A stretch of DNA of 14,229 bases from NCBI GenBank assembly GCA_023437745.1, contig JAEZFI010000007.1:1-14229 (forward strand). The letters are read 5' to 3'. This document shows, one piece after another, positions 5,269 through 12,504 of the stretch. Position numbers and translations under genes: made by a program. The stretch is from Actinomycetes bacterium. Its GTDB lineage: Bacteria; Actinomycetota; Acidimicrobiia; Acidimicrobiales; Microtrichaceae. How positions within the stretch are numbered: the first letter of the stretch is position 1; every line of letters starts with the position of its first letter. Under the pieces are notes generated by a model. That model did not search any database, was not told the DNA's origin, and saw only the letters and a list, made by a program, of their open reading frames with translations.

Positions 5269-6723
5269 ATGGACCGGCTGAGCGCGCTGGACGCCGAGTT
5301 CCTCCACGTCGAGGACGGCGTCGGCCACATGCACATCGCCGGCGCGTGCGTCTTCGACGGGCCGGCGCCGACGCCCGACGAGATCGAGGCGCTGATCGCG
5401 TCGAAGCTCCATGCCATCCCGCGCTACCGGCAGCGTGTGCGCCCGGTGCCGCTCGACCTCGGCCGACCGGTGTGGGTGGACGACCCGCACTTCCACCTGG
5501 GGCACCACGTCCACCGGACGTCGCTGCCCACCGGCGCCACGGACCTGGACTTCCGTCTCCTGATGGGTCGCCTCATGTCCCAACCGCTCGACCGGGACCG
5601 TCCCCTGTGGGACGCCTGGCAGGTCGAGGGGCTCCCCGACGACCGGTGGGCGATGGTGTTCAAGGTGCACCACTGCATGGTGGACGGCATCGCAGGGGTC
5701 GGTCTCCTCACCGTGCTCCTCGACCTCGATCCCGACGCGACGATCGCAACGCCCGAACCCTGGGAGCCGAGCCCGGAGCCGCCGGGGTTCGCCAAGGTCG
5801 TCGACGCCTGGGGTGGCCTCCTCGGCGACTCCCTCGACCGGATGCGGCGCCTCCCGCACGCAGTGCGCCACCCGAGCGAGACGGCTCGCGACACGCTCGA
5901 CACGGTGAAGGGCTTCGGCCGCATCGCTGCGAAGCTGCCCTTCACACCGCCGCTCACGATCGACGGGACGATCGGGCCCCATCGCGCCTGGGCGCACGCC
6001 TCCGCCGACCTCGACGACGTCCACACCATCCGTCGTCGCTTCGGTGGCACCGTCAACGACGTGGCCCTCGCCGCGGTCACGGCGGGGTACCGGGAGCTGC
6101 TCCGGCATCACGGCGACGACATCGAGCACGCGGTGGTGCGCTCGCTCGTCCCGGTGTCGACCCGCCACGTCGGCGAGGACGGCATCCCCGACAACCGCGT
6201 GTCGCTCATCCTCTGCGACCTGCCGGTCCACCTGGCGGACCCGGTCGATCGGCTCGAGGCCGTCCAGCGCCGGATGGGCGAGCTCAAGGGCTCCCACATG
6301 GTGGAGGCGGGCGAAGCGGTGACGCTCGCCGGCGACATCGCGCCGCCGATGGTGGTCCGCACCGTGAGCCGCATGCTGGTCCGGGTGCTGCGCCGGCTGC
6401 CGCAGCGGTCGGTCAACACCGTGACCACGAACGTGCCCGGCCCCCAGTTCCCGCTCTACTGCCTCGGCCGGGAGATGCGGGAGTACCTGCCGTTCGTCGG
6501 CATCACCCACGGGGTCAGGGTGGGCACGGCGATCCTCTCCTACAACGGCCGGCTCTTCTTCGGGATCACCGGCGACGAGGACAGCGCCCCGGACGTCGAC
6601 GTGCTCGCCCGGGCGGCAGCGCGCGACGTCGCGACCCTGGCCGCCCGAGCCGAGGCGAAGGCGAAGCCCCGGACGAGGGCGACGTCGAAGGCGACAGCCG
6701 CGACCCCTCCCCCTACGACCTGA
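5269..6723 (+). CDS. Wax ester synthase / diacylglycerol acyltransferase (WS/DGAT family)
   Basis: A 484-residue acyltransferase that joins acyl-CoA to diacylglycerol or a fatty alcohol, making the triacylglycerol or wax esters stored in lipid inclusions. The N-terminal opening DRLSALDAEFLHVE is typical of the family. The catalytic motif HHCMVDG lies near residues 134-140 and its second His is the general base. The C-terminal family signatures are present: NDVALAAVTAGYRELL, PVSTR, DNRVS and NVPGP, then a YNGRLFFGITGD segment near the end. A short Lys/Thr/Ala/Pro-rich tail follows about residue 460. The ATG at 5269 is preferred over the adjoining GTG at 5266; the ribosome binding site is weak, consistent with coupling to the upstream coiled-coil gene. 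The 3' end overlaps the convergent neighbour by 11 bp. Actinobacteria often carry several paralogues, so substrate preference cannot be assigned. Confidence 0.95.
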   Translation: MDRLSALDAEFLHVEDGVGHMHIAGACVFDGPAPTPDEIEALIASKLHAIPRYRQRVRPVPLDLGRPVWVDDPHFHLGHHVHRTSLPTGATDLDFRLLMGRLMSQPLDRDRPLWDAWQVEGLPDDRWAMVFKVHHCMVDGIAGVGLLTVLLDLDPDATIATPEPWEPSPEPPGFAKVVDAWGGLLGDSLDRMRRLPHAVRHPSETARDTLDTVKGFGRIAAKLPFTPPLTIDGTIGPHRAWAHASADLDDVHTIRRRFGGTVNDVALAAVTAGYRELLRHHGDDIEHAVVRSLVPVSTRHVGEDGIPDNRVSLILCDLPVHLADPVDRLEAVQRRMGELKGSHMVEAGEAVTLAGDIAPPMVVRTVSRMLVRVLRRLPQRSVNTVTTNVPGPQFPLYCLGREMREYLPFVGITHGVRVGTAILSYNGRLFFGITGDEDSAPDVDVLARAAARDVATLAARAEAKAKPRTRATSKATAATPPPTT

Positions 6724-7774
6724 GCACGGCGCGGACCTGCTCGAGGAGATCGTCCTCGTGCCGGTGGTACACGGTGTTGATCCCCGTGTGCTCCTCGTGC
6801 GACGCGGCGATCCACTCCATCACCCGGTGGCAGTCGTCGTCGTCACGCACCCGGGTCAACCCGCCGATCGCGCACGCCGGGTGTGCGGGGTCCAGCGACA
6901 GCGCGATCGGCAGCACGTCGGTCGCCTGGATCATCAGCGAGATCGTGCCGCGGTAGAGCGGCTGGAGGTGGAGGCTCGGCGCAGGGCCCGGTTCCTCCCC
7001 CCGCCGCTGCTTCCACATCGTGCGGACCTGCTGCACGAGGTTCGCCGCGAGCGACAGGTCCTGGCTCCCGCTCGCCGCCATCGCGATCAGCTGCCCGCCG
7101 CTCGCCAGCCGGGCGTCGAGCTCGTGGCGCATCAGCGTGTTGTTCGCGCGGACGAGCTCGGGCGAGAGGCGAGAGCGTCGCCGGCTCGTGGTCTGGGGGA
7201 TGCTGAGGAACACCCGGGTGAAGTGCTGCAGCACCTCGATCGCCGGGATGCTGAACGCCTGCCGCGTGGTGACCATCCGGCTCACCAGCACGTTCGAGCG
7301 ATCGGCGAACTCCGTGAGCGTGCCGCGCTCCCCCAGCACCCCGAACGACCGCTCGGGGTCGGACATCGCCATGGCCAGCGCGCCGAGCACGAGGGCGATG
7401 TCGATGATCTGCCCGTGGTTCGTGACGAGCGCGACGTTGGAGCCCACGTGCACCAGCCGGTGGTGGAGGTCGTTCAGGAGGTGCTCGACCTCGGGTCGCC
7501 TGAACGCGTCGATGAGGACGGGCTCGAAGTCGCGGTACGCGGCCGAGCCGAACAGCGCGATGTTGTCCCGCCCGACCGGGGTGGGCTCGACCACCACGCA
7601 GTCCGGCGCGTGGAACGAAAGGGCCGGGTCGTACGCGAGGGAACCGAGCACCGACCCCTCCTGCGGCCTCGCCAGCTCGCCGACCCAGCGGTGGTAGGCC
7701 TCGGGGTCGGTCGACGCGAGCAGTGCCCGGGCTTCGCCCTCCGTTGGCTCCACGATCTCGTACGCGTCCTCCAC
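6713..7774 (-). CDS. Divergent PlsC-like HX4D acyltransferase-domain protein
   Basis: A 353-residue protein not assigned to a named family. Residues 119-125 read NHGQIID, a good match to the NHX4D catalytic block I of glycerolipid acyltransferases (His120, Asp125). Further features fall in the expected order: SRMVTTRQAF (about 165-174), GGQLIAMAASGSQD (226-239) where the block III EGTR of PlsC should be, and VLPIALSLD (287-295) resembling block IV. The charged EGTR residues are missing, so phosphate-ester recognition must differ or be lost. No signal peptide or long membrane helix is seen. Convergent overlap with the WS/DGAT gene and a PlsC gene nearby favour a lipid role. I chose the GTG at 7774, with TACGCT (7783-7788) 8 nt upstream; a GTG at 7804 would add ten residues. 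Fold assignment is moderate, activity uncertain. Confidence 0.7.
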   Translation of the reverse strand: MEDAYEIVEPTEGEARALLASTDPEAYHRWVGELARPQEGSVLGSLAYDPALSFHAPDCVVVEPTPVGRDNIALFGSAAYRDFEPVLIDAFRRPEVEHLLNDLHHRLVHVGSNVALVTNHGQIIDIALVLGALAMAMSDPERSFGVLGERGTLTEFADRSNVLVSRMVTTRQAFSIPAIEVLQHFTRVFLSIPQTTSRRRSRLSPELVRANNTLMRHELDARLASGGQLIAMAASGSQDLSLAANLVQQVRTMWKQRRGEEPGPAPSLHLQPLYRGTISLMIQATDVLPIALSLDPAHPACAIGGLTRVRDDDDCHRVMEWIAASHEEHTGINTVYHRHEDDLLEQVRAVLRS

Positions 7775-7782
7775 GGTCGCCG

Positions 7783-7788
7783 AGCGTA
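7783..7788 (-). promoter_or_regulatory. -10 hexamer TACGCT, candidate leaderless promoter
   Basis: On the minus strand TACGCT ends 8 nt before the GTG at 7774. If used, the message would start at that GTG and exclude the upstream in-frame GTG at 7804, which itself lacks a ribosome binding site. Confidence 0.35.
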
Positions 7789-7881
7789 CGACGGCTCCCG
7801 GCACCCCGGGTACTTCAGCAGGTTGCCCGAGGACCGCGAATCCAGCAGACTCCAGTCGGGACGTGGCGAGAGGCGGAGGCG

Positions 7882-9027
7882 ATGCGACGACGGGTGGCGC
7901 TGGGCGGGGCGATGCTGTGCCTCGTCGCGGGATGTGGGACCCCGGTCGGTGGCGGCGAACCGCTCCCGCCCCTCCCTCCCGCGATCGTGTCCTTCGCGGC
8001 GGCGGGCGGACCGTTCACCGATCCGGCGCTCGTGCCGCTCGTGTGGAACGTCACCGATCCCAACAGCGACGACCTGACCTGCCGCCTCGACCGCGACGGC
8101 GACCTGACGTGGGACGAGACGATCGCCCACTGCCAGACGCCGGGCGGCCGCACGCTCAGCCCGGCCACCGGCAGCCACCTCGCCATCCTCGAGGTCACGG
8201 ACGGGACCCACGACCCGGTCACGTCGACCGCGACCTTCGACGTGACCGCCGGGCCGTCCGAGCCCTACGACATCACGCTGCGCCCGTACGCGCCCCTGGC
8301 GCCGGAGCACCAGGCGGCGTTCGATGCCGCCGTCGCCAAGTGGGAGAGCGTGATCTCCCGCGGGGTCAGCGAGCTCCCGTTGAACGTGCCCGCCGGTGAC
8401 TGCCTGAGTGGGGCGACCGCGTTCGACGGCGTCGTCGACGACCTCGTCATCGACATCGCGATCCGGCCGATCGACGGTCCCGGTTCGATCCTCGGCCAGG
8501 CCGGCCCCTGCTACGTCTCCACCGACGACTGGCTCAGCCGGTTCGGGGTGATGGAGTTCGACTCCGCCGACGTGGCGTCGATGATCGCCAACGGCACCTT
8601 CGAGTCGGTGATCGTCCACGAGATGGGCCACGTCCTCGGGCTCGGCACGCTCTGGAACTACCAGCGGACGCTGCTCCAGGGAGCCGGCTTCGCCAACCCG
8701 CTGTTCGTGGGACCCCGAGCCCGCGCCGAGTGGTCGCAGCTCGGCGGGGGCGGCGGTGTGCCCGTCGAGAACAGCGGCGGACCCGGCACCCGCGACTCCC
8801 ACTGGCGCGAGTCGGTGTTCGCCAACGAGCTGATGACCGGCTACATCAGCGCGGGGGTCAACCCGCTGTCCCGGCTCTCGGTCGGCTCGCTCGGCGACCT
8901 CGGCTACCACGTGGACCCGTCCGCGGCAGATGCCTACCAGGTGTTCGGCGCCCCGGACGTCCCGCTGGCCGCCAGCCGTGAGCCGCTGGGAACCATGCTG
9001 CGGCCGCCGGTGCGACCCGCTTCGTAG
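7882..9027 (+). CDS. Leishmanolysin-like zinc metalloprotease lipoprotein
   Basis: A 381-residue surface lipoprotein. The signal peptide ends in lipobox LVAGC with Cys18. Residues about 34-122 look like an immunoglobulin/PKD-type beta domain with two cysteines (67, 84). The catalytic domain carries HEMGH (246-250) within VIVHEMGHVLGLGTLW, a distant third histidine His307 in DSHWRE, and Met318 in NELMTG as Met-turn. The long insertion before the third ligand and the 11-residue step from third His to Met resemble leishmanolysin (peptidase family M8) rather than ordinary metzincins with HEXXHXXGXXH. Two candidate ribosome binding sites precede the ATG: GAGAGG (8-nt spacer) and GGAGG (2-nt spacer). 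It is expected to cleave extracellular or envelope proteins; no propeptide cysteine switch is evident. Substrate unknown. Confidence 0.88.
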   Translation: MRRRVALGGAMLCLVAGCGTPVGGGEPLPPLPPAIVSFAAAGGPFTDPALVPLVWNVTDPNSDDLTCRLDRDGDLTWDETIAHCQTPGGRTLSPATGSHLAILEVTDGTHDPVTSTATFDVTAGPSEPYDITLRPYAPLAPEHQAAFDAAVAKWESVISRGVSELPLNVPAGDCLSGATAFDGVVDDLVIDIAIRPIDGPGSILGQAGPCYVSTDDWLSRFGVMEFDSADVASMIANGTFESVIVHEMGHVLGLGTLWNYQRTLLQGAGFANPLFVGPRARAEWSQLGGGGGVPVENSGGPGTRDSHWRESVFANELMTGYISAGVNPLSRLSVGSLGDLGYHVDPSAADAYQVFGAPDVPLAASREPLGTMLRPPVRPAS

Positions 9028-9057
9028 CTCGACGGGCGGCCACGACCCGGCGGCAAC

Positions 9058-9063
9058 TACGTT
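9058..9063 (+). promoter_or_regulatory. -10 hexamer TACGTT, candidate leaderless promoter
   Basis: TACGTT ends 6 nt before the ATG at 9070 and lies within the same 9-mer, CTACGTTCG, found before the gene at 860. No Shine-Dalgarno sequence is present in the 42-nt gap after the protease gene, so the acyltransferase probably has its own leaderless transcript. Confidence 0.45.
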
Positions 9064-9069
9064 CGCCGC

Positions 9070-9651
9070 ATGGCACGCCTCCTCGCCCGCATCTGGCTCC
9101 GACTGTGGAGGTGGCGGGTGGAACCCCCGCTCGAACCGATCCCCGCCCGCTGTGTGATGATCGCGGCGCCGCACACGACGAACTGGGACTTCCCCCTCAC
9201 CCTCGCGATGGCCGCGGTCACCGGCGTGCGCATCAACTGGCTCGGCAAGGACGCCCTCTTCAAGGGCCCGATGGGCCCCGTGATGCGGTGGCTCGGCGGC
9301 GTCCCGATCGACCGCTCGTCCAGCCAGGGCATGGTCGTGCACCTCGCCGAGGAGCTGAACTCGCACGACACCATGGTCCTGGTGGTCCCCGCCGAGGGCA
9401 CCCGCAGCCTCACCGAGTACTGGAAGTCCGGCTTCTACCGGATCGCCGAGAAGGCCGGCGTGCCGATCGTGTGCGCCTACGTCGACGGGACGACCCGCAC
9501 CGGGGGCTTCGGCCCGGTCATCACCCCCAGCGGCGACGTGCGCGCCGACATGGACCGGATCCGTGCGTTCTACTCGGGCAAGGACGGGCTGAAGCCCGGC
9601 CGCTTCGGCCCGGTCCGCCTCCGGGACGAGGAACCCGACCTCTCGGCCTGA
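9070..9651 (+). CDS. PlsC-type 1-acyl-glycerol-3-phosphate/lysolipid acyltransferase
   Basis: A compact 193-residue glycerolipid acyltransferase. Block I is PHTTNWD with the HX4D pair His35/Asp40; block III is PAEGTRS (107-113), which binds the phosphate or acyl acceptor; block IV is AGVPIVCAYVD. The N-terminus is Arg/Trp-rich and amphipathic, suited to peripheral membrane attachment. The PHTTNWD form and short length fit the small acyltransferase subgroup often simply annotated as lysophospholipid acyltransferase, so the exact acceptor (lysophosphatidate or another lysolipid) is not settled. It could supply phosphatidate upstream of the triacylglycerol step catalysed by the WS/DGAT protein encoded nearby. 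The 3' end faces the DUF2207 gene. Confidence 0.9.
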   Translation: MARLLARIWLRLWRWRVEPPLEPIPARCVMIAAPHTTNWDFPLTLAMAAVTGVRINWLGKDALFKGPMGPVMRWLGGVPIDRSSSQGMVVHLAEELNSHDTMVLVVPAEGTRSLTEYWKSGFYRIAEKAGVPIVCAYVDGTTRTGGFGPVITPSGDVRADMDRIRAFYSGKDGLKPGRFGPVRLRDEEPDLSA

Positions 9652-9658
9652 GCCGCGA

Positions 9659-9671
9659 CGGCGTGGCGCCG
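9659..9671. terminator. Weak hairpin between convergent genes
   Basis: CGGCG (9659-9663) and CGCCG (9667-9671) form a 5-bp stem with a TGG loop in the 25-nt gap between the PlsC stop and the DUF2207 stop. It is the only inverted repeat seen there; in this GC content a stem of this length could be chance. Confidence 0.25.
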
Positions 9672-9676
9672 GCCGG

Positions 9677-11596
9677 TCACCAGCTGCCGCCGCCACCTCC
9701 GCCGAAGCCGCCGCCCGAGAACCCTCCGCCCCCGAAGCCGCTGAGCCCGCCGGCGACGCCCCCCGTGGACGACGGCGCAGCCATCGAGATCGACCCGGTG
9801 GTGGTGGTCGAGAACGACCCCATGACCCACCCGAACATGAACGGGTTGATCGGGTACGGGCTCGTGTACCACGTGCCGACCCCCATCTCCTCGGGGGTGG
9901 CGCCGAGCTGGGCGAACGTCTCGGCCCACTGCTCCGCGCAGCCGAAGACGATGGCATAGGGCAGGTACTTGCTGAACAGGCCCTTGTCCTCGTAGAAGCG
10001 CTGCCGCTCGCCCTCGCCGACGTCGAAGAGCTGCTTGAACCCCCTGACCCGGCCGAGCATGGCGGTGCCCTTGGCCGTGCGGTGCGGGAACCTGCTGCCG
10101 AGCGCCAGGAGCGCCAGCCCCAGGAGCGGGAGGGGCAGCACCGCGACCCCCCACGAGGTCTTCCAGATGACGAGGGCCGCGAGGAGGCCGCCGAGGACCG
10201 TCACGGCGAGCCCGATGCCGTGCCAGCGTGCCCGCACCCGGTCCGGTCGAGTGGGGAACCAGCCCGCTCGCACCGAGTCGTCGTAGAGCGCGCCCTGGAC
10301 GAGGTTCAGCCGGCTGGCGAACCGTGTCTTCAGGTGCGAGAGCAGCACCTGGTCGCCCGACTGGAAGATCGACTCGAGCAGGAGCGACTCGGCGGCGAGC
10401 AGCTCGCCGTCCGGCTCGCGCAGCTGGACGAAGCGGTAGTCGCCGCCGTGGTCGCCGAACATCGACCGGGTGGGCGGGGTCACCTCGTCGATCCGCAGGT
10501 AGCCGCGCACGGCGAGGTCCACGATCATCGCGGAGACGTCGACGGCATGGGCCTGCTCGTCCCAGAGGGTGCCCATGTGGCCGGGCCGGATGTTGTCGGG
10601 CGGCACGAACTCGACGGGCGTCGCCTCCGTCGAGCGGAGCGGCACCCGCTCGTCCTCACCGGTGGCGTTGCCGAAGGCCGCGTCGACGGCGCTCCCGGCG
10701 AACCGCCGATCACGCCCGTGCCGCCACAGCAGGGCCCCGATCGCAGCGGCGCCCGCAGCCAGGATGCCCGCGCCGGACGCGAGCTTCAGGGGCGCAGGAT
10801 CGAACGCGTGCCGGATCGACCAGAGCTCGACGAGGTCGGGGACGGGCTCGTCGACCACCCCCTTGGGGAGCGCGACGACCACCGTCATGCCCTCGTAGGC
10901 ACCGAGCGACGCCTGCGCGAAGCGTGCCGTCCCGTCGACGAGCTCCGCCCGGTCGCACTCGAGGCGGGAGCCCTCCGGCCCCGCGTAGCAGGCGACGCGG
11001 TTGGGCGCCCCGTCGGCGGACACCGTGGCCGTCGCGTTGCGGATCGGCACCTGCCACTGCCCGCCGACCACGTTCAGGTAGAGCTCGTCGTGCTCGTCGA
11101 ACCCGTTCAGCACCGAGCCCAGGCGGTAGCGCAGCTCGTAGTGGTGCACGCCGGTGAGGTAGCGGTTGGGATCGCCGACGCGGAACACCGCGTAGGCGTC
11201 CTCGTCGGTCCGCTCCACCTGCGTCGGCGCATCGGGCGAGGAGACCCGGAACCCGGTGATCGGCGTCTGCCGCTCGAAGTTGCGGCCGTCGTCGGCGGCG
11301 ATGCTCCCGTCCTCGTTGCGGCGCTCGTAGGGGAACCGCACGGGGATGTAGCGGAGGATGCCTCGGCGCTCGTTGGGCCCGAAGTCGTAGGCGATCCGCT
11401 CCGTGACGTCGACCGAGCCGTCCCGGTTGATGGTGACCCCGACGTCGTACTCGGTGATCGCCTCGCCCGACTGGCGGGCGGTCGCGGCCGGGGTGGCCGG
11501 CGATGCCGCCGCACCTCCCGCGCCGGCTCCGCCCACGAGCAGCAGGACGAAGACGGTCGCTGCGAGCGCGGCGCAGCGGCGGCGTGGCGCCCTCAT
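9677..11596 (-). CDS. DUF2207-family membrane protein
   Basis: A 639-residue envelope protein of unknown function. A signal peptide (1-31) precedes an extracellular beta-rich DUF2207 domain (about 45-245) with family features such as SVDVTERIAYDFG and RRGILRYIPVRFPY. A membrane helix follows at about 274-291, then a cytoplasmic domain (about 300-455), two helices (about 460-478 and 483-500) and a further domain with LPYAIVFG and WAETFA. The end is a Gly/Ser/Phe-rich tail closing in GGGGGGSW, common in this family. The ATG at 11596 overlaps the stop codon of the upstream enoyl-CoA isomerase-like gene as ATGA, with GGAG 6 nt before it, so translation is probably coupled. A longer in-frame extension to 11791 is antisense-free but overlaps the neighbour and would bury the signal peptide. 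Confidence 0.9.
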   Translation of the reverse strand: MRAPRRRCAALAATVFVLLLVGGAGAGGAAASPATPAATARQSGEAITEYDVGVTINRDGSVDVTERIAYDFGPNERRGILRYIPVRFPYERRNEDGSIAADDGRNFERQTPITGFRVSSPDAPTQVERTDEDAYAVFRVGDPNRYLTGVHHYELRYRLGSVLNGFDEHDELYLNVVGGQWQVPIRNATATVSADGAPNRVACYAGPEGSRLECDRAELVDGTARFAQASLGAYEGMTVVVALPKGVVDEPVPDLVELWSIRHAFDPAPLKLASGAGILAAGAAAIGALLWRHGRDRRFAGSAVDAAFGNATGEDERVPLRSTEATPVEFVPPDNIRPGHMGTLWDEQAHAVDVSAMIVDLAVRGYLRIDEVTPPTRSMFGDHGGDYRFVQLREPDGELLAAESLLLESIFQSGDQVLLSHLKTRFASRLNLVQGALYDDSVRAGWFPTRPDRVRARWHGIGLAVTVLGGLLAALVIWKTSWGVAVLPLPLLGLALLALGSRFPHRTAKGTAMLGRVRGFKQLFDVGEGERQRFYEDKGLFSKYLPYAIVFGCAEQWAETFAQLGATPEEMGVGTWYTSPYPINPFMFGWVMGSFSTTTTGSISMAAPSSTGGVAGGLSGFGGGGFSGGGFGGGGGGSW

Positions 11597-12465
11597 TCGA
11601 ACTCCGGCTCGTCCCACCACGGCACGAAGGCGGGCAGGTCGGTCGACGGGCGCATGGTCCACTCGGGCTCCCGCTTCTCGAAGAAGGCGGTGATGCCCTC
11701 GCGTGCGTCGGCGCTGCGCCCGGCCCAGTTCACGGCACGCGAGTCGATCCGGTGCGCCTCCATCGGGTGCGAGGCGCCGAGCATGCGCCACAGCATCATC
11801 CGGGAGAGCGCCACGGACACGGGCGCGGACGATCGGGCGATCTCGGTCGCCAGCTCGGTCGCTGCCTCCAGGAGGTCGCCGCCCGGGTGCAGGCTGCGGA
11901 CGAGCCCGGCGTCGAGCGCCTCACGGGCACCGAAGACCCGGGAGGTGTAGCACCACTCGGCGGCCCTCGAGATGCCGACGATGCGGGGGAGGAACCAGGA
12001 CGAGGCCGCCTCGGGGACGATCCCCCGGGCGCCGAACACGAAGCCGAACTTGGCCGTGTCGGCCGCGAGCCGGATGTCCATCGGGAGGGTCATCGTCGCC
12101 CCCACGCCCACGGCCGGCCCGTTGATGGCGGCGATCACGGGCTTCGTGCAGCGGAAGATGCGCAGCGTGAGGAGCCCGCCGCCGTCGCGGATCACGCTGT
12201 GGCCCTCGCGTGGCGCCGCCCCCTGCGACTCGTAGTCGAACGTGTCGGTGCCGGCGGACAGGTCGGCGCCTGCGCAGAAGGCGCGCCCGGCGCCGGTCAC
12301 GATCACGGCGCGCACGTCGTCCTCGGCGTCGGCCCGGTCGAACGCGCCGATCATCTCCCGGAGCATCTGGACGTTGAACGCGTTCAGCTTCTCCGGTCGG
12401 TCGAGGGTGATCGTCATGATCCCCTCCTCCACCCCGACGGCGATGGTCTCGAGCTCGCTGGTCAC
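11593..12465 (-). CDS. Crotonase-family protein, probable enoyl-CoA isomerase-like
   Basis: A 290-residue crotonase-fold enzyme acting on acyl-CoA thioesters, probably in fatty acid breakdown. The CoA-binding and oxyanion region AGRAFCAGADLS (about 59-70) and NGPAVGVGATMTLPMDIRLA (about 115-134) are clear. Both catalytic glutamates of true enoyl-CoA hydratase are absent: the GGGCE position is Thr124 and the QPE position is Phe144. Instead Glu152 in GIVPEAASS aligns with the single catalytic acid of delta3-delta2-enoyl-CoA isomerases (yeast Eci1 type), so isomerase rather than hydratase is favoured. GGAGG (12471-12475) is 5 nt before the GTG at 12465, which I take as start; a GTG at 12471 would overlap that site. 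It follows ftsX by about 40 nt and overlaps the DUF2207 start. Confidence 0.9.
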   Translation of the reverse strand: MTSELETIAVGVEEGIMTITLDRPEKLNAFNVQMLREMIGAFDRADAEDDVRAVIVTGAGRAFCAGADLSAGTDTFDYESQGAAPREGHSVIRDGGGLLTLRIFRCTKPVIAAINGPAVGVGATMTLPMDIRLAADTAKFGFVFGARGIVPEAASSWFLPRIVGISRAAEWCYTSRVFGAREALDAGLVRSLHPGGDLLEAATELATEIARSSAPVSVALSRMMLWRMLGASHPMEAHRIDSRAVNWAGRSADAREGITAFFEKREPEWTMRPSTDLPAFVPWWDEPEFE

Positions 12466-12470
12466 GTCCA

Positions 12471-12475
12471 CCTCC
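12471..12475 (-). promoter_or_regulatory. Ribosome binding site deciding the start of the crotonase gene
   Basis: The minus strand reads GGAGG, then 5 nt, then GTG at 12465. The alternative GTG at 12471 begins with the last G of this GGAGG and so would have no binding site of its own. Confidence 0.6.
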
Positions 12476-12504
12476 GGTCGGGCAGCTTCATCCTCGGAAC
12501 GCGG

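Noticed and set aside
4864..6510. A 548-codon minus-strand frame opposite the WS/DGAT gene
   Set aside because: The plus strand carries HHxxxDG and other WS/DGAT motifs; the minus frame has no family resemblance.
7474..9957. An 827-codon open frame on the minus strand across the protease and PlsC genes
   Set aside because: It is antisense to two motif-supported genes, low-complexity in composition, and shows no domain.
10082..11950. A 622-codon plus-strand frame opposite the DUF2207 gene
   Set aside because: It is antisense to a gene with clear signal peptide, membrane helices and family features; the translation is charged low-complexity sequence.
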